64,000 nucleotides of DNA from Kitasatospora sp. NBC_00315 (GCF_041435095.1 NZ_CP108025.1:2170001-2234000); one strand, 5' to 3'; positions 33,700 to 43,584 are shown, counted from the first letter of the stretch. Notes: generated from the sequence alone by a model not told the origin. Translations and numbers: made by a program.

Positions 33700-34979
33700 C
33701 CTCTCGGGCAGTAGCGGTCACCGGGGTGGGACTGGTGACCCCCGCCGGAATCGGCGCCCAGGCCACCTGGGAGGGCATGCGCGACGCCACCTCCTACGCG
33801 ACGCCCGACGCCCTGCTGGCCGGACTTCCCGTCGACTTCTCCTGCGCCGTCCCCGACTGGCAGCCCGACACCGTCCTCGGACGCCCGCTCAGCCGACGCC
33901 TCGATCACCCGGCCCAGATGGCCGTGCTGGCCGCACGCGAGGCGCTCGCGGACGCCGGCCTGTCGCCCTCATGCTGGGATCCGCGCCGGGTCGGCGTGAT
34001 CATCGGAGCTGGAACCGCCAGCTTCCAGCAGCTCCACGACGTCTACAGCAAGATCCTCACCGACCGGCACGAACTCGTCTCACCCGTGGCACTGCCCCGC
34101 TCGCTGCCCAGCGCACCGGTGTGCGCGGTCGCACTGGATCTGGGCGCGCAGGGCATGAGCTTCGCCCCGGCGGCGGCCTGCGCCTCGGGCGCCGTCGCCA
34201 TCGGCCTGGCCCTACAGCTGCTGCGCGGCGGCAGCCTCGACGTGGTCGTGGCCGGAGGGGCGGAGAGCGGGCGCTCCATGATCAGCGCCGTGTGCTTCTC
34301 CCAGATGGGCGCGCTGTCCACCCGCCGCGGCGATCCCAGCGCGGCCGCCCGGCCCTTCGACGTCGACCGCGACGGGTTCGTGCTGGGCGAGGGAGCGGGA
34401 ATCCTCGTCCTGGAGAGTCTCGACCATGCCAGGACCCGCCGTGCGCGCGTCCACTCTTACCTCACCGGATACGGGATCTCCACCGACGCCCACCATGTGA
34501 CCGCCCCGCACCCTGAAGGACGCGGCCTCAAGCAGGCGCTCCACGATGCCCTCTCCGACGCCTCCTGGACGCCCGCGGACGTGGACCACATCAACGCGCA
34601 CGGGACGTCGACCCACCTCAACGACCTGATCGAAGCGCGGGTCCTGTCCGACGTCTTCCCCCGGGTACCACCCGTGACGGCCACCAAGGGAGCGCTCGGA
34701 CACGCTCTCGGGGCCAGCGGAGCCATCGAAGCGGCACTCACCGTCCTGACCCTGCGCCATCAGAGCATCCCGCCGACCGCCAACCTCGACCGGCCCGACC
34801 CGGCCCTCCCGGGCCTCGACATCGTCACCAAGAGCCCCCGCCCGGCAAGGCTGCGCACGGCCATCAGCACCTCAGTGGCATTCGGCGGGCACAACGCCGT
34901 CCTGGCCTTCCGCAGCCCCAACGAGGAAGGCGACACCGAGGTCCGGACCCGCTCCGCCGCCGATCTGTCCCGGCGATGA
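33696..34979 (+). CDS. Beta-ketoacyl synthase (FabF-like / type II KS)
   Basis: The 427-residue thiolase-fold enzyme starts VTSRAVAVTGVGLVTPAGIG. The active-site Cys is in APAAACASGAVAIGLAL (residue 162). The two His are in HINAHGTSTHLNDLIEA and TKGALGHALGASGAIEAAL. Motifs GEGAGILVLE and AFGGHNAVLAF are also normal, so it is a condensing enzyme rather than a chain-length factor. It performs decarboxylative Claisen condensation on ACP-bound substrates. No second KS/CLF, malonyltransferase or cyclase is nearby. So the product is more likely a short lipid extension than an aromatic polyketide. Confidence 0.93.
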   Translation: MTSRAVAVTGVGLVTPAGIGAQATWEGMRDATSYATPDALLAGLPVDFSCAVPDWQPDTVLGRPLSRRLDHPAQMAVLAAREALADAGLSPSCWDPRRVGVIIGAGTASFQQLHDVYSKILTDRHELVSPVALPRSLPSAPVCAVALDLGAQGMSFAPAAACASGAVAIGLALQLLRGGSLDVVVAGGAESGRSMISAVCFSQMGALSTRRGDPSAAARPFDVDRDGFVLGEGAGILVLESLDHARTRRARVHSYLTGYGISTDAHHVTAPHPEGRGLKQALHDALSDASWTPADVDHINAHGTSTHLNDLIEARVLSDVFPRVPPVTATKGALGHALGASGAIEAALTVLTLRHQSIPPTANLDRPDPALPGLDIVTKSPRPARLRTAISTSVAFGGHNAVLAFRSPNEEGDTEVRTRSAADLSRR

Positions 34980-35382
34980 AGGAAGACCTGTTCAACGCCT
35001 CCGGCGCACACCGGCGGTGACGGACCGTGGTGCCCGGCCGGATGGGTCGGGGACGCGGGACAGCAGCGGAGCGGGGCCGTTCGGGCGTCCCACCCCACCA
35101 CTGCACTCCTCCACTCCGCCGTGGACCTCTCGTTCGGCTCGGCGGGGCACCCGGGAGACCACGGAAGTCACCCACCGCGGCGCTGGTCATCGCCGTCCGC
35201 GCCGGGCCCGGGCAGACATGATCGCGTACGTATGGCGTGGGCCGGTCATGCCAACGGAGCGAACGGAGCGGAGTTCACTTCGCATTGATGCATGGCCGTT
35301 GCGGGGAGGAATGTTCCGGTTGCATGGGGGCCGCGCCACCGCGCGAAACAGCCGGTGGCCGACCGGAGAGGCCAAGGAAGCT
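34980..35382. other. Region downstream of the lipid cluster, no gene seen
   Basis: No supported coding frame or clear terminator. The 3' part is slightly AT-richer and precedes a SIS-domain remnant. Confidence 0.4.
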
Positions 35383-35557
35383 GTGGTGCGGAGCGAGCAC
35401 GGCTTGGCAGCGCGTGGGCGGATGCGGGCCGCCGCGGCGGTGGTGGCGCGGCTGGCCGAGGAGCGTGCGGCGGAGGTGGAGGCGGCGGCCGAAGCGCTGG
35501 CGTCCTCGCCGGGCCGGCTCCTGGTGGCGGGGGTGGGCAAGTCCGCGACCGTGGCCT
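35383..35557 (+). pseudogene. SIS-domain (sugar isomerase) N-terminal remnant
   Basis: GTG at 35383 follows AAGGAA and the frame reads MRAAAAVVARLAEERAAEVE, AAAEALASSPGRLLVAGVGK and SATVAW. A helical lead followed by RLLVAGVGKSA is how KdsD/GutQ/GmhA-type SIS domains begin (VVVTGMGKSG). The rest of the fold is missing; a different protein fragment begins in another frame at about 35560. Confidence 0.5.
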
Positions 35558-36020
35558 GGTGCGCAGCGTCATCTACTTCAACGGCAACAACATCACCAGG
35601 CCGCTGATCGTCCTCGGCCTGTACGCCCTGGCCGGCGCCGTCATCATCGGCTACCTGGGACGGTGGCGGCCGGTCAAACGGGTCGGCCCGGCAGCACCCG
35701 CCGCCCCGGCCGACGCCACCGACGCCCCGGCCCAGACAGCCACAGGCACGAAGAGCGGGAGCCGGAAGACCGCCGTACGGGTCCTCGTCGCACTGGCGAT
35801 CGCCGCCGCCATGCAGTGCCTGTTCACCTTCAACTACATGAGCTCGGCACATGAACCCGTCGCCACCGACATGCCGTTCGGCTCGGTCGGCCGGACCCCG
35901 CTCCTGGCCGCGACCCAGCGGAACCTCTCCCTCAAGGTCACCCAGTACCCGAACGAGCAGGCCGCGAAGAACGCCATCGACCAGGCGAAGATCTACGGAG
36001 CACTCATCCCCGGACCGACG
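35557..36020 (+). pseudogene. YhgE/DUF3533-like membrane protein fragment
   Basis: The frame reads VRSVIYFNGNNITRPLIVLG, LYALAGAVIIGYLGRW, a ~35-residue Ala/Pro/Thr linker, then VRVLVALAIAAAMQCLFTFN and LLAATQRNLSLKVTQYPNEQ, AAKNAIDQAKIYGALIPG. The first part matches the C-terminal transmembrane end of ABC-2/YhgE-type proteins. The second matches the N-terminal helix plus extracytoplasmic start of another such protein, so this may be a natural two-unit fusion of which only the middle survives. Both ends are cut, the 3' end by the tail of the propeller gene. Confidence 0.55.
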
Positions 36021-36085
36021 TCCAACCGGTGTGGGGGTGTCCCGGCGGGCGGGTGTCGGTCCGCCCGCCGGGTGGTGGTGTCAGG

Positions 36086-38143
36086 TCATCCCGAGCAGGT
36101 GGCCAGGAGAATGGTGACGACGGTGCAGGTGGCGGTGTCGCTGTCGTTGGCGGCGTTCGGGTCGGCCGGGGCCGACGCGGTGCGGGTGCCGGTGACGTGG
36201 GCGAAGCCGAGCGAGAGCAGGTGCAGCGGGATCCGGAACGTCTTGCTCGCACTCGCCCCGTCGGCGATCGCACCGTAGGTGCAGGTCACCGTCCCCGACG
36301 CGGTGGTGCACCCGGCGGGGAGGTTGGTGGCGGTGGCGCCGGGCGGCAGGGTGGCTGTCACGGTCGCGGAGGCGAGCGGGGCGGGGCCGGTGTTGCGGGC
36401 GGTGAGGGTGTAGGTGAGGTAGGGCACCAGGATGCCGAGGTGGGGCTGTGCGGTGACGTCCACGGCGACGTCGGAGGCCGGCGGGGTGATGACGGTGGTG
36501 GACTGGCTCGCGGTGCTGTTCGCGGGGTCCGGGTCGTCCTCGGTGGCGGTCGCGGTGGCGGTCGCGGTCAGGGTGCCGGTCGCGGCCGGGATCACGCTGA
36601 CGGTGACGGTGGCCGACGCGCCGTCGGGCAGGGCGCCGAGAGTGCAGGTGACGGTCGGCGCGGCGACGGCGCAGGTGCCCTGGGAGGCGGCGGCCGAGGC
36701 GATGGTGCTCGCGGCGCCGGACAGGGTGAGCGTGGCAGTCGTGCCGGTGGCGTCGTCCTGGCCCTGGTCGGTGACGGTGGTGGTGTAGGTGAGCGGGGCG
36801 CCCTGGCTGACGGGGTCGGCGGAGTCGCTGATCGTCACGGCGAGGTCGGCGGTGGGGGCCACATAGGTGAACTGGTCGGCGCTGCCGGTGACGCTGGTCC
36901 CGCCAGGTGTGGTGATCTGGACGTCGACCGTGTTTGCCGCATGCGCGGGGGTGGTGGCGGTGCAGGACGTCACGGTGCACGAGACGTTGGTGGCGGGGGT
37001 GCCGCCGAAGGTGATCGCGGTGGCACCGTTCAGGCCGGTGCCGGTGACGGTAACCGTGGTGCCGCCCGCGACCGGGCCGCTGTTCGGTGTGACTGCGGTG
37101 ATCTCGGGCGCGGGGACGGTGTGCAGGGACAGGTTGCGGGGTCCGGACACGCCGGCGGCGGTGGTCACCGTGTTGGTGGCGGTGTCGATGGCGTAGATGA
37201 AACCGGGTACGTCGCCGCTGGGGCTGACCGGGTCGGTGGTGTAGGCGGTGGTGCCGGTGGAGTCGATCTGGACGTCCTGGATGTTGCCGAGGCCGCCGAC
37301 GAAGGCGGTGACGGTGTCGGTGGCGGTGGCCACGACGTAGACGCCGTGGTTGCCGGGGCTTCCGCCGTAAAGGGTGGCGCCGTCGGGGCTGATCGCCACG
37401 CTGGTGGTGTTGGCGGCGGCAATGCTCGACGTGACCGTGTTGGTGGCGGTGTCGACCTTGGTGATGGTCGCGCCGCCGCCGGTGGCGACGTAGACGGCGC
37501 TGCCCGCAGGGTTGACGACGACACCGAACGGGGTGGCGGGCATCGGCACGGTCGCGGTCACCGTGGCGGTGGGGGTGTCGATCACGGTCAGGGCGTTCGG
37601 TGCGAACGTGGTGACGTAGGCGGTGGCTCCGGACGGGTCGAGGGCGATGCCCTCGTGGTTGCCGGGCACCGGCACGGTCGCGGTGACGGTGTTGGTGGCG
37701 GTGTCCACGATCTCGACGGCGTGCGCGGAGGTGTCGGCGACGTACACGGCGGTGCCCGCGGCGTTGAGGGTGAGCGCCACGGGGATCCCGGCGAGGGGGA
37801 TCGTCGCGGTGACCGCGTCGGTGGCGGTGTCGATGACCGCGACGGTGTTCGCGTACGCGGTCGCTGCGTACACGGTGCTACCCGCCGCGTTGACCGCCAC
37901 GTCCTGGACGTAGCCGCTGACCGGGACCGACGCGGTGGTCGCGCCGGTGGTGGTGTCGACCACCGAGACTGCCTGCCCGGCGAAGTTGGTGACGTAGGCG
38001 GTGGTGCGGCCGGGCTGCACCGCCAGCGCCGACGGCGCCGCCACGGCGGCCAGACCGGTCGTGATCAGCAGGGACGCGGCGGCGGTCGCGACCCGGCGCC
38101 GCCAGCGGGCACGCGACGGGCGTAACAGGATGGTCGGGGACAT
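36086..38143 (-). CDS. Secreted YVTN beta-propeller protein with IPT/TIG and two DUF11 domains
   Basis: The 685-residue protein has a signal peptide (RRRVATAAASLLITTGLAAV, cut near ALA). It continues with a seven- to eight-bladed YVTN propeller at about residues 45-360, with repeats such as GRTTAYVTNFAGQAVSVVDT and TVAVIDTATDAVTATIPLAG. An IPT/TIG domain starts PEITAVTPNSGPVAGGTTVT, and two DUF11 beta-sandwich domains are ADLAVTISDSADPVSQGAPL and DVAVDVTAQPHLGILVPYLT. It is Thr/Ala-rich and ends in TILLATCSG without a sortase motif, so it is probably fully secreted. The ribosome site AAGGAGG sits in a small GGAGG-AA-CCTCC hairpin ten bases before the start. Confidence 0.9.
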   Translation of the reverse strand: MSPTILLRPSRARWRRRVATAAASLLITTGLAAVAAPSALAVQPGRTTAYVTNFAGQAVSVVDTTTGATTASVPVSGYVQDVAVNAAGSTVYAATAYANTVAVIDTATDAVTATIPLAGIPVALTLNAAGTAVYVADTSAHAVEIVDTATNTVTATVPVPGNHEGIALDPSGATAYVTTFAPNALTVIDTPTATVTATVPMPATPFGVVVNPAGSAVYVATGGGATITKVDTATNTVTSSIAAANTTSVAISPDGATLYGGSPGNHGVYVVATATDTVTAFVGGLGNIQDVQIDSTGTTAYTTDPVSPSGDVPGFIYAIDTATNTVTTAAGVSGPRNLSLHTVPAPEITAVTPNSGPVAGGTTVTVTGTGLNGATAITFGGTPATNVSCTVTSCTATTPAHAANTVDVQITTPGGTSVTGSADQFTYVAPTADLAVTISDSADPVSQGAPLTYTTTVTDQGQDDATGTTATLTLSGAASTIASAAASQGTCAVAAPTVTCTLGALPDGASATVTVSVIPAATGTLTATATATATEDDPDPANSTASQSTTVITPPASDVAVDVTAQPHLGILVPYLTYTLTARNTGPAPLASATVTATLPPGATATNLPAGCTTASGTVTCTYGAIADGASASKTFRIPLHLLSLGFAHVTGTRTASAPADPNAANDSDTATCTVVTILLATCSG

Positions 38144-38761
38144 CGCGGAGGTTCCTCCTTGAATCACGCAGCTCGACGGCAGGAGCCGGAAGCCCCCGAA
38201 AGACCGCCGAGGCGGACACGCGACAACCCCACCAGCCCGGCCGCAAGAAAAGATCACCGTGAACTGACGGGGTATCAGGACCACCGTCGTCGACCAGGAC
38301 CACCGCTGCGGCGGGAAGTGGCGGACGCGTCCGGAAAACCCCCGTCAACGTCCGAATTCCTGAAGTGACGCGGCGGGACATCGTCGAGCAGCCGGCCCGA
38401 TCCATCCTCGGCGGGGAGATGTACGAGAGCTGACCGGGCCGGCCGTCCGGGAGGATCGTGACGGCCCGGTTCGTGATCCGTGACGTCGGCCCGCAGCGCG
38501 ACCTCCCCACCTGGGAGAACGGGCGGTCGATGTCCCAGGGCACAGGCCTGGGACATCCTGCCCGCGCCCCCGCACCGTCTCGCACGCAATCTCGCTCGGC
38601 TGCCCCGCAGGCATCGACACCTGGACCTCCAACGGCAGGACGACGGCCTCCGAGAGCAAACGTCGAAGGCCGTCGTTGCGCATCGCAGCCGATCAAGCAC
38701 ACCACCCGCAGGTAGGGCGGCTGCTGACCGCCCTACCTCGGGATCCGGAGTTCGGCCGGTG
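38144..38761. other. Intergenic region between two secreted-protein genes
   Basis: No supported gene. The plus-strand stretch RLARNLARLPRRHRHLDLQR (about 38575-38635) is helical but lacks a start and family. The promoter of the propeller gene should lie near 38160-38350. Confidence 0.4.
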
Positions 38762-40324
38762 TCAGGAGATGGAGAAGACCGACGCCCAGTTCTGGCTGGC
38801 CGAGCCGGCGGAAGCGGTGTTGGCGGTGACCGCCTGGCCTGCGGTCGCGTTGCCGTCCAGGACGAGGCTGGCGGCCGCGTTGGTCAGGGTGTAGGTGCCG
38901 GCGGCGTTCTGCGTGACCGTCCAGTGCTGGTTGGGCGTGCCGAGGTAGACGGCCTGCAGGGTGACCTGGCCGCCGGCGGTGGCCGGCGCGGTCAGGTAGA
39001 GCGGGATCGCGCAGCTGTCGGCGACCCGCACGGTGCCGTCGCCGTTGGAGGTGAACTTCCAGCGCTGCGAGGCCCGGGAGGTGTCCAGCGCGGCGAACTG
39101 CGCCACCGTCGAGAGGGAAACACTGCAGCCCCCGGTGCGCTGGAGGGCGACGCCACCGCCGTTGCTGAGCGCGTGGTAAGCGTTGTCACCGACGATCGTG
39201 GGGCCGTAGTTGATCAGGTGTGTGTCGAGCGCGGTCAGCGCGGCGCCGGTGGTGGACAACGGCGGCACGGCCGTGGGGCGGACGTTCTTGAACCAGTCGG
39301 CGAAGGTCGCGGGCGTGTGCGAGGCCAGGCCGGTGATGGTGCGGTCCCAACTGCCGTCCACCTGGTTCCACAGCTGGAGCAGCGCGCCGTCCACGTTGCC
39401 CTGCACCTGGTCGCCGGTCTGCCAGTTCGCGCCGACGGTGAACGACTCGGACGAGCCGTCAGGGAACACGTAGCGCTGGTCGCCCAGCAGGTAGGCGGCC
39501 ACTGAATCGCCGAAGCCCTCGGTCCAGGCGCAGGTGGCGGACGACGCGTACGGGATGAAGTGCGGGCTGCAGTTGGTGACGGTCGGGAACGTGCTGTTGT
39601 ACAGGCGGTTCTGGAAGAAGTGGCCCACTTCGTGCAGCACGGTGTGCTCGGAGTCCGGGTCGGTGTCGGCCAGGTGCACGGTGTTCGACAGGTCGTAGTA
39701 CGGCCCGTCGAAGGACCCGCTCTGCCAGCGCAGCGTCAGCGTGGTGCAGGTCGCGGCGTTCGCCTCGGCGGTCGTCCAGCACGGCGTCGTCGAGTTGGCC
39801 CGGCGCGACCAGAGCAGGTTGACGGTGTCGAAGGCGTGCCAGGCGCGGGCGTCGGCCGCCGGTTTGACGCTCCCGACAGAGCCGCTCGACGATACGTTCA
39901 ACAGCGTCGGCGTGTCGAAGGTGTAGACCGTACCGCTGGAGTTGGCGACCTTCCACACCTGGTTGTTGCGAGCGGCGAAGCGGAAGAACATTTGGTACAT
40001 CACGGGGGTGGTGACCGGGGTGTAGCAGAGGTTGAACGAGCCGTCGGCCGCGCCGGTCAGCTGGGTGTCGGTGTTCAGCTTGTGTTCGGTGTCGGCCGGC
40101 GTCTCCCGGCCCCAGAGCTCGACCGAGGCGTTGCGGGCGGCCCGGGTCAGAGTCGGCTTGGCGGTACCCGCCTCCGCAGACTGGTAGTCGAACTGAAGGT
40201 TGCCCCTCAGACAGATGGGGCTCGCGGCGGAGGCGGTGCCTGCCGAGAGCGGCACGATGACGCCTGCGGCGAGCAGCGCCGCCGGTATCAGCAGGCGGAG
40301 CAGGGCGGTGGACCTGCGTAACAT
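38762..40324 (-). CDS. Secreted zinc metalloprotease with ricin-type lectin domain
   Basis: The 520-residue protein has a signal peptide (LLIPAALLAAGVIVPLSAGT, cut after ASA). A central gluzincin-like catalytic domain carries HTVLHEVGHFFQNRL (HExxH zinc motif), with TEGFGDSVAAYLLG about 45 residues later as a likely third ligand region. The C-terminal ~110 residues form a ricin-B-type lectin domain with QxW-like repeats (SQRWKFTSNGDGTVRVADSC, NQHWTVTQNAAGTYTL, SQNWASVFSIS). It may degrade a surface protein while bound to a carbohydrate. AAGGA five bases before ATG at 40324 fixes the start. The family is not named with confidence. Confidence 0.85.
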   Translation of the reverse strand: MLRRSTALLRLLIPAALLAAGVIVPLSAGTASAASPICLRGNLQFDYQSAEAGTAKPTLTRAARNASVELWGRETPADTEHKLNTDTQLTGAADGSFNLCYTPVTTPVMYQMFFRFAARNNQVWKVANSSGTVYTFDTPTLLNVSSSGSVGSVKPAADARAWHAFDTVNLLWSRRANSTTPCWTTAEANAATCTTLTLRWQSGSFDGPYYDLSNTVHLADTDPDSEHTVLHEVGHFFQNRLYNSTFPTVTNCSPHFIPYASSATCAWTEGFGDSVAAYLLGDQRYVFPDGSSESFTVGANWQTGDQVQGNVDGALLQLWNQVDGSWDRTITGLASHTPATFADWFKNVRPTAVPPLSTTGAALTALDTHLINYGPTIVGDNAYHALSNGGGVALQRTGGCSVSLSTVAQFAALDTSRASQRWKFTSNGDGTVRVADSCAIPLYLTAPATAGGQVTLQAVYLGTPNQHWTVTQNAAGTYTLTNAAASLVLDGNATAGQAVTANTASAGSASQNWASVFSIS

Positions 40325-40531
40325 GGACGTCCTTCCAGAAGGCGCCCGGACCCGCCGACCGGCAGACCTGGCGCGGGGAGGCCGGGTGTTCCCCGGCCCG
40401 GCCCGTGACGCTCCGCCCCGTGACGGGCCGTCCGGGCCGTCAGCCATCGTCGGTTCAGTGCCACGCCGCGCACCAGAGGCGCACAGGGTCACAGCCATCG
40501 GTTATGCGGTTGGCATGTACGCTCGGCGCAT

Positions 40532-40630
40532 GCCTGCGCCAGCCGTGCGCCCTGTGCCGGCCTCGGCACCTTCACGCCGCCTCGCCCCGCAGGACCAGCT
40601 GGCCGCAGCGCGCGCCCGAGCGCTCCGCCT
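40532..40630 (+). pseudogene. Small ORF apparently interrupted by the IS701-type element
   Basis: The frame MPAPAVRPVPASAPSRRLAP, QDQLAAARARALRL runs up to the left end of the insertion element at 40630. If the element (to 43780) is removed, the frame continues RPGR and stops 15 bases on. The helical DQLAAARARALRLRPG looks coding, but nothing is recognised. Whether the original gene was this short is unknown. Confidence 0.35.
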
Positions 40631-40685
40631 AGTACTGCAACGGTGCTTACCGTGACTGCTGTTGAGTTCGCTCGTTGGACTGTTC

Positions 40686-41064
40686 ATGGGTGGGGATATA
40701 TCCGAGGTGGATGCTCGTCGCTGGTCGGACGGGCTTGCTGGGTTGCATGAGCGTTTTGCTCACCGATTCGCGCGGAGTGAGCCGCGTGAGTCGGCGCTGG
40801 CGTACACGCGAGGGCTGCTGGCGCCGTTGGAGCGCAAGAACGCCTGGACGGTGGCCGAGGAAGCCGGCCACGCAGGACCGGACCGGATCCAGCGGCTGCT
40901 GAACCGGATCGACTGGGACGCGGACGGGGTGCTCGACGACGTGCGCCAGTACGTCGTCGAGCACCTGGCCGACCCGGGTGGCGTGCTGATCGTGGACGAC
41001 ACAGGGTTCCTGAAGAAGGGCGTGCGGTCGGCCGGTGTCCAAAGGCAGTACTCCGGCACTGCGG
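40686..41064 (+). pseudogene. IS701-family transposase, 5' half
   Basis: The frame reads [40 protein letters not shown] and [20 protein letters not shown]. It then reaches [20 protein letters not shown] and RQYSGTA, the first DDE Asp region of IS701 transposases. It is cut after codon GTA(G) by the ISAzo13-type insertion. The ATG at 40686 is the usual start for this family. Confidence 0.92.
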
Positions 41065-42802
41065 GGGCCTGTGCGTCAATAAGTGCACGGTGGACGGGAG
41101 TTGGTGAGAGTCTGCAATATGACCCTGTGCCAGTCAGGCCGCATCGCCGCCCGTGCACTGCGGGCCAAGTTTGACCAGATCCTGCCGCACTTCGACGAGC
41201 GCCGCCGTCGGCTGTACCTGGCCAGTGAGGCCACCGCCATCGGCCACGGCGGGATCGCCCGCGTCGCCGAGGCCTCCGGCACCAGCACCGCCACCATCTC
41301 GCGAGGTATCGCCGAGTTGGCCGGCTGCTCAGCGCCGACCCTACGAATCCGGGCTCCAGGTGCCGGCCGCAAGCGGCTGACAGACACCGACCCCGGTCTG
41401 CTGCGCGCGCTGGAGTCGCTGCTAGAACCGCACACCCGAGGCGATCCCGTCTCCCCGCTGCGCTGGACCACGCTGTCCTTGCGGTCCCTGGCCTCGGCCC
41501 TCACCGCACAGGGCCACCCCGTCAGCGCGTCAACCCTCGGGCGCCTGCTGCACACCCTGGGCTACAGCCTGCAGGGAACCGCGAAGACGACGGAGGGCAT
41601 CAGCCATCCGGACCGCGATGCCCAGTTCGCCCACCTCAATGCCACCGCCACCGCTTTCCTCAACGACACCCAACCGGTGATCAGCGTCGACACCAAGGCC
41701 AAGGAATGGCTCGGCAACCGCGACCGGCCCGGTCGCACCTGGCGGCCAGGCAAAGACGCGATCAAGGTGGACTGCCACACGTTCACCACCAACGACCAGC
41801 CGATGGCGATCCCCTACGGGATCTACGACATCGCCAACAACTCCGGATGGGTCAACGTCGGCACCGACCACGACACCGCCCAGTTCGCGGTGGAGTCCAT
41901 CCGCCGCTGGTGGCAGCACCGCGGACAGGCGGACCACCCGCATGCCACCCGGCTCCTGATCACCGCCGACTCCGGCGGCTCCAACGACCCCCGCCGCTGG
42001 ACCTGGAAGTACAACCTGGCCGCCTTCGCGCGGGAGAGCGGCCTGGAGATCTCCGTCTGCCACCTACCGCCCGGAACTTCGAAGTGGAACAAGATCGAGC
42101 ATCGGATGTTCTGTCACATCACCGCGAACTGGCGGGGGCGACCTCTGACCAGCTACCCGCTCGTCATCGAGACCATCGCCGCCACAACCACCAAGACCGG
42201 CCTGACCATCGGGGCCGAACTGGACACAGGCAGCTACGACCTGGGCATCAGCGTCACGCCCGCCGAGTTCCACGCCCTGCCAATCACACCGAACGCCTTC
42301 CACGGGGACTGGAACTACACGCTGGCTCCCGTTCCACCGCGAACGCCAGACGCGCCGGCAAGCACTCGCCGGATCGACCCCGGCCTGACCACGATGCTCA
42401 CCGATCCGGCCCTGACCGGCATGTCACGGACCGCCTTCGAACATCTGGTCGCAGTCTCGGAACCTTATTGGGACGCCATGGCCGAGGCGGCATTCCAGCG
42501 GCGCTTCCACCGCCCACGCAGCTACCTCCACCCACAGATCAGCAGCGTGGACCACCGCCACCGGCTCCTGGCAGCAATCCTGCGCCGCCGCAGAGCGGTG
42601 ACCATTACATTCCTGGCCCAATTGCTGGGCGTCAACCGCACCAACCTGTCCATCCAGTACCAGGACGGAAAGCGACTCCTGGACCTGCATCGGGTCCTCG
42701 TCACACCCATACCCGGGCCGCCCGCCCGCACATTGGAACAGCTACACACCCGAGCCACTCCCACCGAAGGCCCGTAGCTGACAGTTATTCAATTACAGGC
42801 CC
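41065..42802 (+). mobile_element. ISAzo13-type insertion sequence nested in the IS701 transposase
   Basis: The ends are GGGCCTGTGCGTCAATAA (left) and, reversed, GGGCCTGTAATTGAATAA (right): imperfect inverted repeats sharing GGGCCTGT and AATAA. CGG occurs at both junctions (41062-41064 and 42803-42805) and fits a 3-bp target duplication. Removing 1738 bp plus one CGG restores the IS701 frame (GTAGRTENCQVG). Confidence 0.88.
41119..42777 (+). CDS. ISAzo13-family transposase
   Basis: The ~552-residue protein reads [20 protein letters not shown], then a helix-turn-helix ([20 protein letters not shown]), [20 protein letters not shown] and the DDE core. That core has [36 protein letters not shown] and [20 protein letters not shown]. 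The three acidic residues sit in SVDTK, TADSG and NKIEH. It is uninterrupted and probably active. Starts at GTG 41083 or 41104 are also possible, as ribosome sites are weak. It is one of the youngest insertions in the window, lying inside another element. Confidence 0.93.
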   Translation: MTLCQSGRIAARALRAKFDQILPHFDERRRRLYLASEATAIGHGGIARVAEASGTSTATISRGIAELAGCSAPTLRIRAPGAGRKRLTDTDPGLLRALESLLEPHTRGDPVSPLRWTTLSLRSLASALTAQGHPVSASTLGRLLHTLGYSLQGTAKTTEGISHPDRDAQFAHLNATATAFLNDTQPVISVDTKAKEWLGNRDRPGRTWRPGKDAIKVDCHTFTTNDQPMAIPYGIYDIANNSGWVNVGTDHDTAQFAVESIRRWWQHRGQADHPHATRLLITADSGGSNDPRRWTWKYNLAAFARESGLEISVCHLPPGTSKWNKIEHRMFCHITANWRGRPLTSYPLVIETIAATTTKTGLTIGAELDTGSYDLGISVTPAEFHALPITPNAFHGDWNYTLAPVPPRTPDAPASTRRIDPGLTTMLTDPALTGMSRTAFEHLVAVSEPYWDAMAEAAFQRRFHRPRSYLHPQISSVDHRHRLLAAILRRRRAVTITFLAQLLGVNRTNLSIQYQDGKRLLDLHRVLVTPIPGPPARTLEQLHTRATPTEGP

Positions 42803-43584
42803 CGGGCCGTACCGAGAACTGCCAGGTCGGGGTGTTCCTCGCCTATGCGGGCGAGCGGGGCCGGACGCTGATCGACCGAACGCTCTACCTGCCGAAGTCC
42901 TGGACGGACGACCGTGAGCGCTGCCGGGGTGCCGGGATCGACGACGACATCGAGTTCGCCACCAAGGTCCAGCTCGCCCGGCAGATGATCCGCCGCGCGA
43001 TCGACGACGGGATCCCGTTCCGCTGGGTGACCGCGGACGCCGGCTACGGCTACAGCAAGAGCTGGCGCTACGAGCTCGAGCAGGCCGACGTCTTCCACGT
43101 CGTGGCCACCACCCGACACGACACCGTCGTTACCCGGCAGGCCATGGACCACCGGCTCCACGACCTGATGGCCGACCTGCCGCGGCAGAAGTGGAAGCGC
43201 CGCTCCTGCGGCGACGGCGCGCACGGTCTGCGGGTCTACGACTGGGCTCGCGTCGAGGTCCGGCCCTGGCACCGCCCCGACCGCAGGCACTGGGTTCTGG
43301 CCCGCCGCAGCATCACCGATCCCACAAGGATCTCCTACTACATCGCCTACGCGCCCGCCGATGCCACCCTGAACGAGCTGATCGCCGTCGCGGGCGCCCG
43401 CTGGGCGATCGAGGAGTGCTTCCAGACCGCGAAGGGCCAGTGCGGCCTGGACGACTACCAGGTCCGCCGCCACCAGGGCTGGTACCGGCACATCACCCTC
43501 GCCATGGCCGCGCACGCCTACCTCACCGTCCTACGGGCCCAGCACCTTGAAAAGGGGCACGACCTGCTCGAACGCCAGACCTGA
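42803..43584 (+). pseudogene. IS701-family transposase, 3' half
   Basis: Continues the interrupted transposase: RTENCQVGVFLAYAGERGRT, FRWVTADAGYGYSKSWRYEL (second Asp), GARWAIEECFQTAKGQCGLD (catalytic Glu). After EKGHDLLERQ a second lesion, a frame change near 43575, puts the basic tail (PLTVPEIRRLVTHLTRPVRR through ARTSHYKRRG, to about 43762) out of frame. So the element had probably already decayed before or after the nested insertion. Confidence 0.92.

Noticed and set aside
33696..34979. Aromatic type II polyketide minimal PKS
   Set aside because: Only one ketosynthase with active Cys is present; no chain-length factor, cyclase or aromatase.
36029..38125. 698-codon Gly-rich plus-strand frame resembling a structural or silk-like protein
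   Set aside because: Mirror of the Thr/Ala-rich propeller gene on the minus strand, which has a signal peptide, ribosome site and recognised domains.
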